A DNA stretch of 64,000 nt from an uncultured Pseudomonadota bacterium (GTDB lineage: Bacteria; Pseudomonadota; Gammaproteobacteria; Burkholderiales; Rhodocyclaceae): positions 62,001 to 126,000 of the forward strand of contig CAIQBG010000007.1 in NCBI GenBank assembly GCA_903870055.1, written 5' to 3'. Made by a program: the position numbers and the translations under genes. This document shows, in pieces, positions 1 through 8,617 of this stretch. How positions within the stretch are numbered: the stretch's first letter is position 1; the number at the start of each line of letters is the position of its first letter. The notes under the pieces were generated by a model. It was not told the origin of the DNA. It saw only the letters and a program-made list of their open reading frames with translations, and did not search any database.

Positions 1-673
1 CGAGGATCTTACTGTTATGAGCATAAGCCGTGAGATAGTTACCCTCGTGTTTGATAATCACAAGGTTGCCGTATCCACGCAAACCCGAGCCTGCGTAGAC
101 GACCTTGCCTGCGGCCGCAGCGTCTACGGGTTCGCCCATCTTACCGGCGATGTTGATGCCTTTGTTTGACGACTCATTAAAGCCTGCAATCACCTTGCCT
201 TTGGCAGGCCACGCAAACTTAACGCCATCAACCATAGCCGCATTAGTTGCTGCAGCCGTACTCGGCATCTCTTCAACCGGCTTCTTGCTGACTGGCACAG
301 GCTTGTCGTTATCTGCAGACTTATCGTTTGATTTAGTGTTGCTTGCTGTTGCAACAGGCGGTGCCTTCTTGACACCCTTGGATGCAGCGCGTCTCACGCA
401 GAGCGTTCGATCCAACTGAATGATATTCGGATTCGCCAACTGATTCATTGCAGCGATATCACGATAGTCCGCCCCCGCATCGAGCGCGACACCAATCAGC
501 GTATCGCCCTTACGCACAGTCCATGTTTGCGTACAGTCTTTCGGCAGCGGCGGATAAGGCGATGCAGATGATTTACCATCATCTACCGGCGCTTTCGATA
601 ACGAGGTACAGCCAGCCAGCATCGCGACTAGCAGCAGATTAACCAACCCGATTTTTTTTACAGACTGCGTCAT
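1..673 (-). CDS. nlpD: NlpD-like lipoprotein: LysM plus degenerate LytM (M23) domain, 3' end outside window
   Basis: Partial gene, truncated by the left edge of the window. The start ATG at 673 overlaps the pcm stop (ATGA). Residues 1-22 are a lipoprotein signal with lipobox LAGC (Cys22). A LysM module follows at about residues 50-93 (WTVRKGDTLIGVA), then a low-complexity linker rich in K, P, A and S, then an M23/LytM fold (FAWPAKGKVIAGF, KGINIAG, YLTAYAHNSK). The usual first zinc-ligand motif HxGxD is replaced by NKGINIA, as in E. coli NlpD, so it is probably not a peptidase but an outer-membrane activator of a cell-division amidase such as AmiC. The neighbourhood surE-pcm-nlpD is classical; rpoS would be expected just beyond the edge but cannot be seen. 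Confidence 0.9.
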   Translation of the reverse strand, partial: MTQSVKKIGLVNLLLVAMLAGCTSLSKAPVDDGKSSASPYPPLPKDCTQTWTVRKGDTLIGVALDAGADYRDIAAMNQLANPNIIQLDRTLCVRRAASKGVKKAPPVATASNTKSNDKSADNDKPVPVSKKPVEEMPSTAAATNAAMVDGVKFAWPAKGKVIAGFNESSNKGINIAGKMGEPVDAAAAGKVVYAGSGLRGYGNLVIIKHEGNYLTAYAHNSKIL

Positions 674-1341
674 TCAACACCCGGCAACATAGGGACAAAT
701 TTGACTGGCTCCATCAACTGCTCGTTCCAGCCTGTCTCTGTTCTTTCAATAACCAACATCCGTTGTATAGCTGCATCTGATGACGCGCCAAACGGCAGAA
801 CCATTCTGCCACCAACTGTCATTTGCTGTAAGAGGGCTTCCGGTACTTTAGGTGCTGCCGCTGCAAGAATGATCGAATCAAACGGCGCTACCTCGGGAAT
901 TCCCAGATAACCATCGCCATGCTTGAGACGTACATTGAAGCACTTGATCGCCCGCAGATTCAATTTGGCGCGTTCAATCAGGCCAGCCAATCGTTCAATG
1001 GAATAGACGTCTTTGGTTAGCCCTGCCAATACCGAAGCCTGATAACCGCAACCCGTGCCGATTTCAAGCGTCTTGCCGAGAGGACGCTCGCCTGCCCTTA
1101 AACATTCGATCATGCGGGCAACAATGAAGGGCTGAGAAATAGTCTGCCCTAAGCCCAACGGCAACGCCGTATCTTCGTAGGCTCTGTGTGCAAAGGCTTC
1201 ATCTACAAAAAGATGGCGTTCCACTTTGTTAATAGCGGCCAATACACCTTTATCTTTAATCCCCTGCTGTTGCAGGCGTTCGATCATACGAGCCCGTGTG
1301 CGGGCTGACGTCATACCCTGCCCGAGTGCTGCACGACTCAT
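670..1341 (-). CDS. pcm: protein-L-isoaspartate O-methyltransferase
   Basis: Predicted 223-residue SAM-dependent methyltransferase that repairs isoaspartyl residues in aged proteins. The SAM-binding motif I is LEIGTGCGYQASVLA, and the substrate-side motif QTISQPFIVARMIE is also characteristic of PCMT. Length fits the family (about 205-225). The start used is the first ATG, three bases after the surE stop; an internal Met at residue 10 is an alternative start. Its stop overlaps the nlpD start by four bases, so surE, pcm and nlpD are likely co-transcribed and translationally coupled. Cytoplasmic. Identification rests on strong motif matches. Confidence 0.95.
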   Translation of the reverse strand: MSRAALGQGMTSARTRARMIERLQQQGIKDKGVLAAINKVERHLFVDEAFAHRAYEDTALPLGLGQTISQPFIVARMIECLRAGERPLGKTLEIGTGCGYQASVLAGLTKDVYSIERLAGLIERAKLNLRAIKCFNVRLKHGDGYLGIPEVAPFDSIILAAAAPKVPEALLQQMTVGGRMVLPFGASSDAAIQRMLVIERTETGWNEQLMEPVKFVPMLPGVE

Positions 1342-1344
1342 AAC

Positions 1345-2085
1345 CTAACCCAGCCAGCCACGAACCGCATCTAACTGATCGGTATGCGTCAGATCAAGGC
1401 GTAATGGCGTGATAGAAACGTAGCCTGCTTCAACGGCATGAAAATCCGTGCCAGGTCCGGCATCCTGTGCCGCGCCTGCTGGGCCGACCCAATAAACCGT
1501 TTCACCGCGAGGATTCACGGCACGAACTACCGGTTCTGCTTTATGGCGTTTTCCCAGCCGCGTGACGCACATACCAGCCAATTGATCAAACGGTACGTCC
1601 GGTACATTAACGTTCAGCAACACCGGTTGCCCGATAGGACGTGCCATCAGTTTTTCAGCAAGCAGCCGAGCAACCCGACTCGCCGTATCAAAATGACGGC
1701 CTTCCTTACCCACTAGTGACACTGCCAGCGCAGGAACGCCCAGCAGGTAGCCTTCAGTCGCTGCCGCGACAGTCCCTGAATAAACCGTGTCGTCCCCCAT
1801 ATTGGCCCCGTGATTAATGCCTGAAACCACAAGATCCGGCAAAGTCTCGATCAAACCGGTGACGGCCAGGTGAACACAATCCGTGGGGGTGCCATTAACA
1901 AAACGGAAGCCGTTAGGCGCGGTACGCAATGTTAGTGGACGGTCCAGCGTCAGCGAATTACTCGCGCCGCTACGATCACGTTCTGGCGCTACAACCTCTA
2001 TCGTACCCAACGAGAGCAACGACTGATGGAGCACACCCAGGCCAGTCGCAAAATAACCATCATCGTTGGACAGAAGAATATTCAT
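1345..2085 (-). CDS. surE: 5'/3'-nucleotidase SurE (survival protein)
   Basis: Predicted 246-residue SurE phosphatase, a metal-dependent nucleoside monophosphatase that also acts on short polyphosphate. The N-terminus [17 protein letters not shown] carries the metal-binding Asp pair, followed by [27 protein letters not shown] and [20 protein letters not shown], all hallmark SurE motifs. I chose the ATG at 2085 over a longer frame starting at 2148, because homology begins with [10 protein letters not shown] and a GAGG ribosome site sits about six bases upstream. It is first in the surE-pcm-nlpD cluster. Confidence 0.96.
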   Translation of the reverse strand: MNILLSNDDGYFATGLGVLHQSLLSLGTIEVVAPERDRSGASNSLTLDRPLTLRTAPNGFRFVNGTPTDCVHLAVTGLIETLPDLVVSGINHGANMGDDTVYSGTVAAATEGYLLGVPALAVSLVGKEGRHFDTASRVARLLAEKLMARPIGQPVLLNVNVPDVPFDQLAGMCVTRLGKRHKAEPVVRAVNPRGETVYWVGPAGAAQDAGPGTDFHAVEAGYVSITPLRLDLTHTDQLDAVRGWLG

Positions 2086-2146
2086 TAGCACCTCGTTAAT
2101 CTCTAAGGATAACTCAAAGGGCTCTTTAATTATCATGTAGCTGCCC

Positions 2147-2178
2147 AAAAGAAAACGGGACCGACGAATCGATCCCGT
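2147..2178 (-). terminator. rho-independent terminator after the hns-like gene
   Basis: On the minus strand the arms ACGGGATCG and CGGTCCCGT form a hairpin with a short loop and one mismatch, followed by TTTTCTTTT. It lies just downstream of the hns-like stop (2198) and upstream of surE, so it should separate the two transcription units. Confidence 0.75.
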
Positions 2179-2197
2179 AATCTATATGCGGATAGCC

Positions 2198-2536
2198 TTA
2201 GCGAATCAGCAGGCTTTCCAGCGATTTACCCTGATTCAGTGCGCTCTGTACCCACAGCGGCTTGCGGCCACGGCCAGTCCATGTTTCGGCACTGTTCGAC
2301 GGATTGGCGTACTTGGGAGCAACTGGCTTACGCGCACCCGAAGAGGCTTTACGCGGTTTCTTGGTGCCGGCCAACTCTTCCAACGAATAGCCATGCTCAC
2401 GGGCAATCGCCTTCAGCTTCTCAATCGCAGCTTCACGAGCGGCATTAGAAACTTCTTCTGTGCGGCGCTTGATTTCAGCAGGAATTTTCTTCAGCAGGTC
2501 TTTTAATTGCTCAACATTCAGTGTCGACAGATCCAT
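2198..2536 (-). CDS. H-NS family nucleoid-associated DNA-binding protein
   Basis: Predicted 112-residue histone-like nucleoid-structuring protein. The N-terminal half (about 1-55) is charged and helical, fitting the oligomerisation domain (EQLKDLLKKIPAEIKRRTEE). After a basic linker (KKPRKASSGARKP) the C-terminus has the DNA-binding loop TWTGRGRKPLW, an AT-hook-like variant of the enterobacterial TWTGQGRTP. It probably silences AT-rich and horizontally acquired DNA. The start has a clear GGAG site seven bases upstream. It stands alone between its own AT-rich promoter region and a terminator. Betaproteobacteria often carry several paralogues, so I give no gene symbol. Confidence 0.9.
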   Translation of the reverse strand: MDLSTLNVEQLKDLLKKIPAEIKRRTEEVSNAAREAAIEKLKAIAREHGYSLEELAGTKKPRKASSGARKPVAPKYANPSNSAETWTGRGRKPLWVQSALNQGKSLESLLIR

Positions 2537-2696
2537 AATTAACTCCGATTACTTGCTTTGTTTAAACGAATCAATTCGAATTAGTTCTAATTCGATTAAC
2601 AGCATATTAATATCAGGAATAGCAATACGCAAGTTTATTTTTATTAAGCTAATCTTAACGAAATTAATAACTATCAACGGGGCCTTATTTGACATA
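2537..2696 (-). promoter_or_regulatory. AT-rich upstream region of the hns-like gene with a 9-bp palindrome
   Basis: This stretch is much richer in A and T than its flanks. It holds a perfect inverted repeat TCGAATTAG-TT-CTAATTCGA (2576-2595), about 40 bp before the start codon. Such sequence fits a promoter or autoregulatory H-NS binding region; the exact promoter elements are not resolved. Confidence 0.5.
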
Positions 2697-2730
2697 TAAA
2701 AAAACCGGTTCGCTTACGCAAAACCGGTTT
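2697..2730 (-). terminator. terminator downstream of tRNA-Pro
   Basis: Arms AAACCGGTT (2702-2710) and AACCGGTTT (2722-2730) flank an 11-base loop. On the minus strand the stem is followed by a run of seven T. It sits 30 bases after the 3' end of the tRNA gene. Confidence 0.75.
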
Positions 2731-2760
2731 AATTAAAACTGCTTGGTGCCGCCAACTAAT

Positions 2761-2837
2761 TGGTCGGCGTGACAGGATTCGAACCTGCGACCCCTTGTCC
2801 CCCAGACAAGTGCGCTACCAGGCTGCGCTACACGCCG
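2761..2837 (-). tRNA. tRNA-Pro (anticodon GGG)
   Basis: 77-nt cloverleaf with encoded CCA. The acceptor stem begins CGGCGTG and pairs with CACGCCG. The anticodon arm CTTGT/ACAAG encloses loop CTGGGGG, giving anticodon GGG. The T-arm GGTTCGAATCC is standard. It follows the merR-type gene on the same strand, a common betaproteobacterial order. Confidence 0.97.
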
Positions 2838-2900
2838 ACGAGGCAGCTATTCTACGACAAGGCCCGGCTTTACTCAATGATGATTGGTTAAATCGGCCAA

Positions 2901-3299
2901 TCAAATGCGCAAGAGATCAATGATTTCACCAAGCGCAACTCTCAAATCGGATTGAGCGCTTGAAACAGGCACAGGTGCAGCTCCATTACCATTGTGTCCG
3001 GGATGGCTCAATTGATTACGCGCACCATGAATCGTGTAACCCTGGTCATAAAGCAACTCGCGGATACGGCGTACTAATAGTACTTCATGATGCTGATAAT
3101 AGCGGCGGTTACCTCGGCGCTTTAGGGGTTTGAGCTGTGTAAACTCCTGCTCCCAATAACGCAGAACGTGCGCTTTTACACCACACAGATCACTCACTTC
3201 GCCGATCGTAAAATAACGCTTGGCGGGAATCGGCGGCAGGGCCGAACCAGGCGTCTGCGACGTCGTATCGACCATGGGCTGGCTGAACAAATCAGACAT
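2901..3299 (-). CDS. MerR family transcriptional regulator, ihfA-linked type
   Basis: Predicted 132-residue MerR-type DNA-binding protein. A disordered N-terminal tail of about 27 residues precedes the winged helix (KRYFTIGEVSDLCGVKAHVLRYWEQEF), followed by the wing (KRRGNRRYYQHHEV) and RRIRELLYDQGYTIHGAR. The C-terminus is short and has no metal-binding cysteine pair, so it is not a CueR/ZntR-type metal sensor. It follows ihfA by 18 bases at the end of the thrS-pheT-ihfA operon. Its regulon is not known to me; the family and position are well supported. Confidence 0.88.
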   Translation of the reverse strand: MSDLFSQPMVDTTSQTPGSALPPIPAKRYFTIGEVSDLCGVKAHVLRYWEQEFTQLKPLKRRGNRRYYQHHEVLLVRRIRELLYDQGYTIHGARNQLSHPGHNGNGAAPVPVSSAQSDLRVALGEIIDLLRI

Positions 3300-3317
3300 A
3301 ACGGCTAGCGCTTAAAA

Positions 3318-3623
3318 TTAGTGACGCGCCGTTTTTTGAACGCGCTCAACTTCGTCTTTAAGTTTCTGACTCGGATGGAACGTCACAACACGACGCGCTG
3401 TAATAGGAATTTCTTCCCCAGTTTTTGGGTTGCGGCCAGGGCGCTGGGGCTTGTCGCGCAGCTGGAAATTGCCAAAGCCGGACAATTTGACCCATTGACC
3501 AGCGCTCAGGGTGTCAGCGATCTCGATGAAGAACGCCTCAACCATATCCTTAGATTCACGCTTATTCAGACCGAGATTCTCAAAGAGGATGTCGGAAACT
3601 TCGGCCTTGGTGAGTGTAGTCAT
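3318..3623 (-). CDS. ihfA: integration host factor alpha subunit
   Basis: Predicted 101-residue DNABII protein. [20 protein letters not shown] and the DNA-bending arm [20 protein letters not shown] with RNPKTG and the Pro at the arm tip identify IHF alpha rather than HU. It would pair with IhfB from elsewhere to bend DNA at promoters and recombination sites. It lies 70 bases downstream of pheT, the classical position, and is followed by the merR-type gene. Confidence 0.97.
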   Translation of the reverse strand: MTTLTKAEVSDILFENLGLNKRESKDMVEAFFIEIADTLSAGQWVKLSGFGNFQLRDKPQRPGRNPKTGEEIPITARRVVTFHPSQKLKDEVERVQKTARH

Positions 3624-3693
3624 GATGCAATACTTTCAAAAAACAGAGGACACGCGGCAGTAGCCACCTATCGATAATAATTTTAGCTGAATA

Positions 3694-6072
3694 TCAGGTT
3701 CGCAATGTTGCGCCGGCTTGGGTAAGTTGTCCCAGCAAGTGGGTCATTACTGCTTCAACCTTTTGATCTTCAAGGGTTGATTGAGTATCCTGCAACGTAA
3801 AGCGGAAGGCAAGGCTTTTTGAGCCTTCTGGCACACCTTTACCTTGATACTGGTCAAAAAGGTTAACCGAACGCAGGACATCGGGTGCTTTAGACCACAG
3901 TAGGTCAATCAGCGTCTGCGCAGGCATCTTGGCATCCACCAGGACTGCCAGATCACGCACCACTGCCTGGAATGCAGACACTGGCTCATAAACTGGCACG
4001 TTAGCCGGTGTCAGACCGTCAATCTCCAGCTCAAAGAGCACCGGCGCCGATTCCAGCTCATATTTTTGAACCCAGCGCGGGTGTAGTTCACCGATCCAGC
4101 CAATCGCGAGATCACTACACAGCACGCGTGCGCTGCGCCCCGGATGAAATGCCGGATGGACAGCTGCTTCAAAGCGCAGAGGCTGAGCCGGACTCAACGC
4201 TTCCACATCCGCTTTGACATCGTAAAAATCCGCAGGACGCGTAGGAATTGCCCATTGCTCCGGCGCAGCGCCACCCCAGGCCAGGCCGCCAACGCGTAGT
4301 GTCTGGCGGTAACCATCTACTTGGCCGGCTACAGTGGCATTCTGTCTCTCGAAAACACGACCACTCTCAAAGAGACGCAGGCGTGGCTGACGACGACGTT
4401 GGTTGTTAGCCAGCGTATTAATCAAACCGCCGATCAACGAAGAACGCATCACCGAAAGATGGCTGGCAATAGGATTAGCCAACTCAACCGGTGTGGCATT
4501 GGCTGCGAAGTCGCTTTCCCAGGCTTCCGGCGTGAAGGCCAGGTTAATCACCTCCTGATAACCGCGCTCGACCAAGGTACCGCGCAATGCATCCATCGGG
4601 CGTGACTTCTCTGTCTGCCCCAGCATATTCATGGGACCCACCGGTGGTTTGGCAGGAATATTGTCGTAACCAATAACGCGGGCGACTTCTTCGATCAGAT
4701 CTTCTTCAATCGCCAGGTCATGGCGCCAGCTTGGCGGTACGATCTCAAGTCCACCCTCAGCTGGTTTAGGCTGGAAACCAAGTCCATTGAATATTTTAGT
4801 AATTTCGGCATCAGCAGGATCAATTCCCAGCACTTTGCGAATACGGGCAAAACGCACTTTGACTGACGGCCGAGAAGGTAACTGCGTGATTTGATCCACC
4901 ACAGGGCCCGCTGCACCACCACAGATTTCCAGAATCAATTGGGTAATACGCTCAACACCTGTCACGGTGTCGGCGAAATCAACGCCACGTTCAAAACGGT
5001 GACCGGCATCCGTATTCAATGTGAGCCAGCGGCTACGCCCCTGGATGGCTGCCGGATGCCAGTAAGCGGCTTCAATAAAGACATCCTTGGTTGTCTCGGT
5101 GCAGGCAGTACGTTCTCCACCCATGATGCCAGCAAGACTTATGGCACCTACTTCGTCGGCGATAACGCCATAGCGTTGATCCAGCGAGATTTCAGCGCCG
5201 CCGAGTAGCGTGAGCTTTTCTTCGTCATTTGCCCATCGCACCGTCAGCGGGCCTTGAACAGCCCCCAGATCAAATACATGATTCGGGCGATTGAGCTCCA
5301 GCATTACGTAGTTGGAAATATCAACCAAAGCACTAATCGAGCGCAAGCCTGAGCGTTCCAGGCACTGCTTCATCCAGGCCGGTGTTTGCGCCTGTGCATT
5401 CACACCCTTAATCACACGGCCCGTAAAACGACCGCAGAGATCGGGGGCATTAATGCTCACCGGCACCGTCGTTTCATGCGTCGCTTTAATCGAATCAATC
5501 GCAGGTACCGTCACCATAGCGCCCGTCAGCGCTGATACTTCACGTGCCAGGCCAAGCATGCCCAGACAATCAGGACGGTTAGGCGTTAGCTTGAGTTCCA
5601 GGCAGATGTCATCCAGACCTAGAAGCTCGCGTAGCGAGGTACCCGGTTGGGCATCCGCCGGCAGAATCATCAGGCCATCACTTTCTTTGGCCATACCCAG
5701 TTCAACAGCGGCACAGAGCATACCGGCCGATGGCACGCCACGCACTTTGGCTTCTTTAATCTTAAAATCACCCGGCAATACGGCACCCGGCAATGCACAC
5801 GGCACCTTCAAACCCGGGGCAACATTACTCGCACCACAAACGATCTGGCGTGGTGTGCCCTCACCTGCATCGACTTCGCACACATTCAGACGATCGGCAT
5901 CCGGATGCTTGGTGACGGTCAGCACATGTCCTACCACCACGTTGTTGAATGGTGGCGCGACGGGGCCGCGCTCTTCCACTTCCAGACCGGCCATGGTGAG
6001 CAATTCTGCCAAAGCTTCCGAAGAAAGATCGGGATTAACGAACTGGCGCAGCCAGGATTCGGAGAATTTCAT
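3694..6072 (-). CDS. pheT: phenylalanine--tRNA ligase beta subunit
   Basis: Predicted 792-residue beta subunit of the alpha2beta2 PheRS, close to the E. coli length (795). The N-terminal EMAP/OB tRNA-binding fold is visible at about 45-150 (VGHVLTVTKHPDADRLNVC). The B3/B4 editing region, B5 domain (IDPADAEITKIFNGLGF), catalytic-like core and a C-terminal anticodon-binding FDX-ACB domain (AVVRDLAVLVDAKMPAQTL) follow. It attaches Phe to tRNA-Phe together with PheS, encoded 45 bases upstream, and it precedes ihfA. Confidence 0.97.
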   Translation of the reverse strand: MKFSESWLRQFVNPDLSSEALAELLTMAGLEVEERGPVAPPFNNVVVGHVLTVTKHPDADRLNVCEVDAGEGTPRQIVCGASNVAPGLKVPCALPGAVLPGDFKIKEAKVRGVPSAGMLCAAVELGMAKESDGLMILPADAQPGTSLRELLGLDDICLELKLTPNRPDCLGMLGLAREVSALTGAMVTVPAIDSIKATHETTVPVSINAPDLCGRFTGRVIKGVNAQAQTPAWMKQCLERSGLRSISALVDISNYVMLELNRPNHVFDLGAVQGPLTVRWANDEEKLTLLGGAEISLDQRYGVIADEVGAISLAGIMGGERTACTETTKDVFIEAAYWHPAAIQGRSRWLTLNTDAGHRFERGVDFADTVTGVERITQLILEICGGAAGPVVDQITQLPSRPSVKVRFARIRKVLGIDPADAEITKIFNGLGFQPKPAEGGLEIVPPSWRHDLAIEEDLIEEVARVIGYDNIPAKPPVGPMNMLGQTEKSRPMDALRGTLVERGYQEVINLAFTPEAWESDFAANATPVELANPIASHLSVMRSSLIGGLINTLANNQRRRQPRLRLFESGRVFERQNATVAGQVDGYRQTLRVGGLAWGGAAPEQWAIPTRPADFYDVKADVEALSPAQPLRFEAAVHPAFHPGRSARVLCSDLAIGWIGELHPRWVQKYELESAPVLFELEIDGLTPANVPVYEPVSAFQAVVRDLAVLVDAKMPAQTLIDLLWSKAPDVLRSVNLFDQYQGKGVPEGSKSLAFRFTLQDTQSTLEDQKVEAVMTHLLGQLTQAGATLRT

Positions 6073-6117
6073 GCTTGAGGTCTTTCGCTAAATCTTGATG
6101 ATTCGTGCAGCAGCGTC

Positions 6118-7239
<1,122 letters not shown>

Positions 7240-7246
7240 TTACCAA

Positions 7247-7290
7247 TGATCCGAAAAAAAAGGAGGCGGGACGCCTCCTTTTTCGGATCA
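7247..7290 (-). terminator. strong hairpin/terminator between rplT and pheS
   Basis: On the minus strand TGATCCGAAAAAGGAGGCG pairs with the CGCCTCC-T8-CGGATCA arm, leaving a small loop and a three-base length difference in the A/T tract. The inner GC stem followed by eight T has the form of an intrinsic terminator. Because pheS continues on the same strand, it may act as a partial terminator or attenuator in the operon. No phenylalanine-rich leader peptide is visible. Confidence 0.75.
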
Positions 7291-7298
7291 TGCAGCGA

Positions 7299-7658
7299 TT
7301 ACAGGCCGAGACTTGCCTTGGCTTGGTTCGCGATCTGGGCAAATGCCGGCTTGTCGAACACAGCCAGATCAGCCAGAACCTTACGATCGATTTCGATCGA
7401 GGCCTTCTTCAGACCGTTCATGAAACGGCTGTAGGTCAGACCCAGTTCGCGCGATGCGGCATTGATACGTGCAATCCACAGCGTGCGGAATTGACGTTTC
7501 CTTTGACGACGGTCACGGTACTGGTACTGACCAGCCTTCATCACCGCTTGCTTAGCAATACGGTATACATTCTTACGACGGCCGCGGTAACCCTTGGCCA
7601 GCTTCAAAACTTTCTGGTGGCGAGCGCGCGCCGTTACACCACGTTTAACGCGAGGCAT
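7299..7658 (-). CDS. rplT: 50S ribosomal protein L20
   Basis: Predicted 119-residue L20, the usual length. [20 protein letters not shown] and the basic N-terminal half ([18 protein letters not shown]) are diagnostic, and the C-terminal globular half ([15 protein letters not shown]) is intact. It is an early assembly protein binding 23S rRNA, and in other bacteria it also represses translation of its own operon. It follows rpmI by 12 bases. Confidence 0.98.
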   Translation of the reverse strand: MPRVKRGVTARARHQKVLKLAKGYRGRRKNVYRIAKQAVMKAGQYQYRDRRQRKRQFRTLWIARINAASRELGLTYSRFMNGLKKASIEIDRKVLADLAVFDKPAFAQIANQAKASLGL

Positions 7659-7670
7659 AGTTTATTCTCC

Positions 7671-7868
7671 TTATGCGTAGGGCAGCATGGCTCGGACAGC
7701 TGCTACATCCGAGGCATTAACGGTTTCCGGACCACGCAGCTGACGCTTGGACTTAGTCGTCTTCTTGGTCAGGATGTGGCGCTTGAATGCGTGGCCGCGC
7801 TTGATGCTGCCGCTGCCACGAACGCGGAAACGCTTGGCCGCGCCGCTCTTCGTCTTCATCTTGGGCAT
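7671..7868 (-). CDS. rpmI: 50S ribosomal protein L35
   Basis: Predicted 65-residue L35. [20 protein letters not shown] and the [14 protein letters not shown] segment are diagnostic. It has an AAGGAG site upstream and a 134-base intergenic leader after infC which contains hairpins (see 7869-8002). Co-transcribed with infC and rplT. Confidence 0.98.
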   Translation of the reverse strand: MPKMKTKSGAAKRFRVRGSGSIKRGHAFKRHILTKKTTKSKRQLRGPETVNASDVAAVRAMLPYA

Positions 7869-8002
7869 GTATATGCTCCTTTATGTCATGTCATCAGGTG
7901 GTTCCCGACGGAAACTCTTGCTAACCCGATGCCACTTGTAATGACCCGGCTGCTAATGCAGCCCGATCAGTCCTGCTGAAAACAGATACCGTTTGATTTA
8001 AC
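7869..8002 (-). promoter_or_regulatory. structured infC-rpmI intergenic leader, possible L20 operator
   Basis: The minus strand holds GGCTGC-ATTA-GCAGCC, and further on GTTTCC-GTC-GGGAAC, shortly before the rpmI ribosome site. In gamma-proteobacteria and Firmicutes L20 binds an mRNA structure in this interval and represses rpmI-rplT. The position and stems suggest a similar control here, but a match to a known L20 leader cannot be verified by eye. Confidence 0.35.
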
Positions 8003-8578
8003 TCAAACTGCAGCTGTTTCCGTTTGCTCTTCCTTCGTCTTAGGCTTGGCAGCTACAGGGGCTTTTTTAGCCGGTGCAATTACCATAACCATCTGACGAC
8101 CTTCCATCTTCGGCATCTGTTCTACAACGCCGATTTCTTCCAGATCCGCCTTGACGCGTTCGAGCTGGCGCATGCCAAACTCTTGGTGCGACAGTTCGCG
8201 ACCGCGGAAGCGCAAGGTCACTTTGACCTTGTCGCCTTCACCCAGGAAGCGCAACATGTTGCGCATCTTGATCTGGTAGTCGTTTTCGTCCGTACCGGGT
8301 CGTAGCTTGATTTCCTTAACCTGAACCTGCTTCTGTTTCAGCTTGGCTTCGTGCTGACGCTTGGCTTCCTGGTATTTGAACTTGCCGTAATCCATGATTC
8401 GGCAGACAGGCGGTGAGGCCGTCGGTGCAATTTCAACCAGATCCAGTTCGGCTTCTTCGGCCTGTGCCAGCGCGTCACGAATAGCAACGACGCCCAGCTG
8501 TTCGCCTTCAGGTCCCAGCAGGCGTACCTGCGGGGTCGTGATTTCCTCATTGAGGCGGTTCGACTTCGGAAGAGCTAT
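8003..8578 (-). CDS. infC: translation initiation factor IF-3, ATA start codon
   Basis: Predicted 191-residue IF-3. The open frame seems to begin at an internal ATG (8395), but coding similarity continues upstream through [31 protein letters not shown] and [12 protein letters not shown]. No ATG, GTG or TTG occurs at the right place. The N-terminus [13 protein letters not shown] begins at ATA (8576-8578), eight bases after AAGGAG. Rare AUU/AUA starts are the known basis of IF-3 autoregulation, since IF-3 rejects non-standard initiation codons. Both IF-3 domains and the linker ([20 protein letters not shown]) are complete. It lies 39 bases after thrS. Confidence 0.95.
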   Translation of the reverse strand: MALPKSNRLNEEITTPQVRLLGPEGEQLGVVAIRDALAQAEEAELDLVEIAPTASPPVCRIMDYGKFKYQEAKRQHEAKLKQKQVQVKEIKLRPGTDENDYQIKMRNMLRFLGEGDKVKVTLRFRGRELSHQEFGMRQLERVKADLEEIGVVEQMPKMEGRQMVMVIAPAKKAPVAAKPKTKEEQTETAAV

Positions 8579-8617
8579 GACCAGTACTCCTTAATTCAAT
8601 AAAAAAACGAACCGCGC

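Noticed and set aside
5312..6091. 259-codon plus-strand frame opposite pheT
   Set aside because: Antisense of the pheT N-terminus; its length comes from the codon bias of the real gene. The same holds for the long frames opposite thrS, purL and arn genes.
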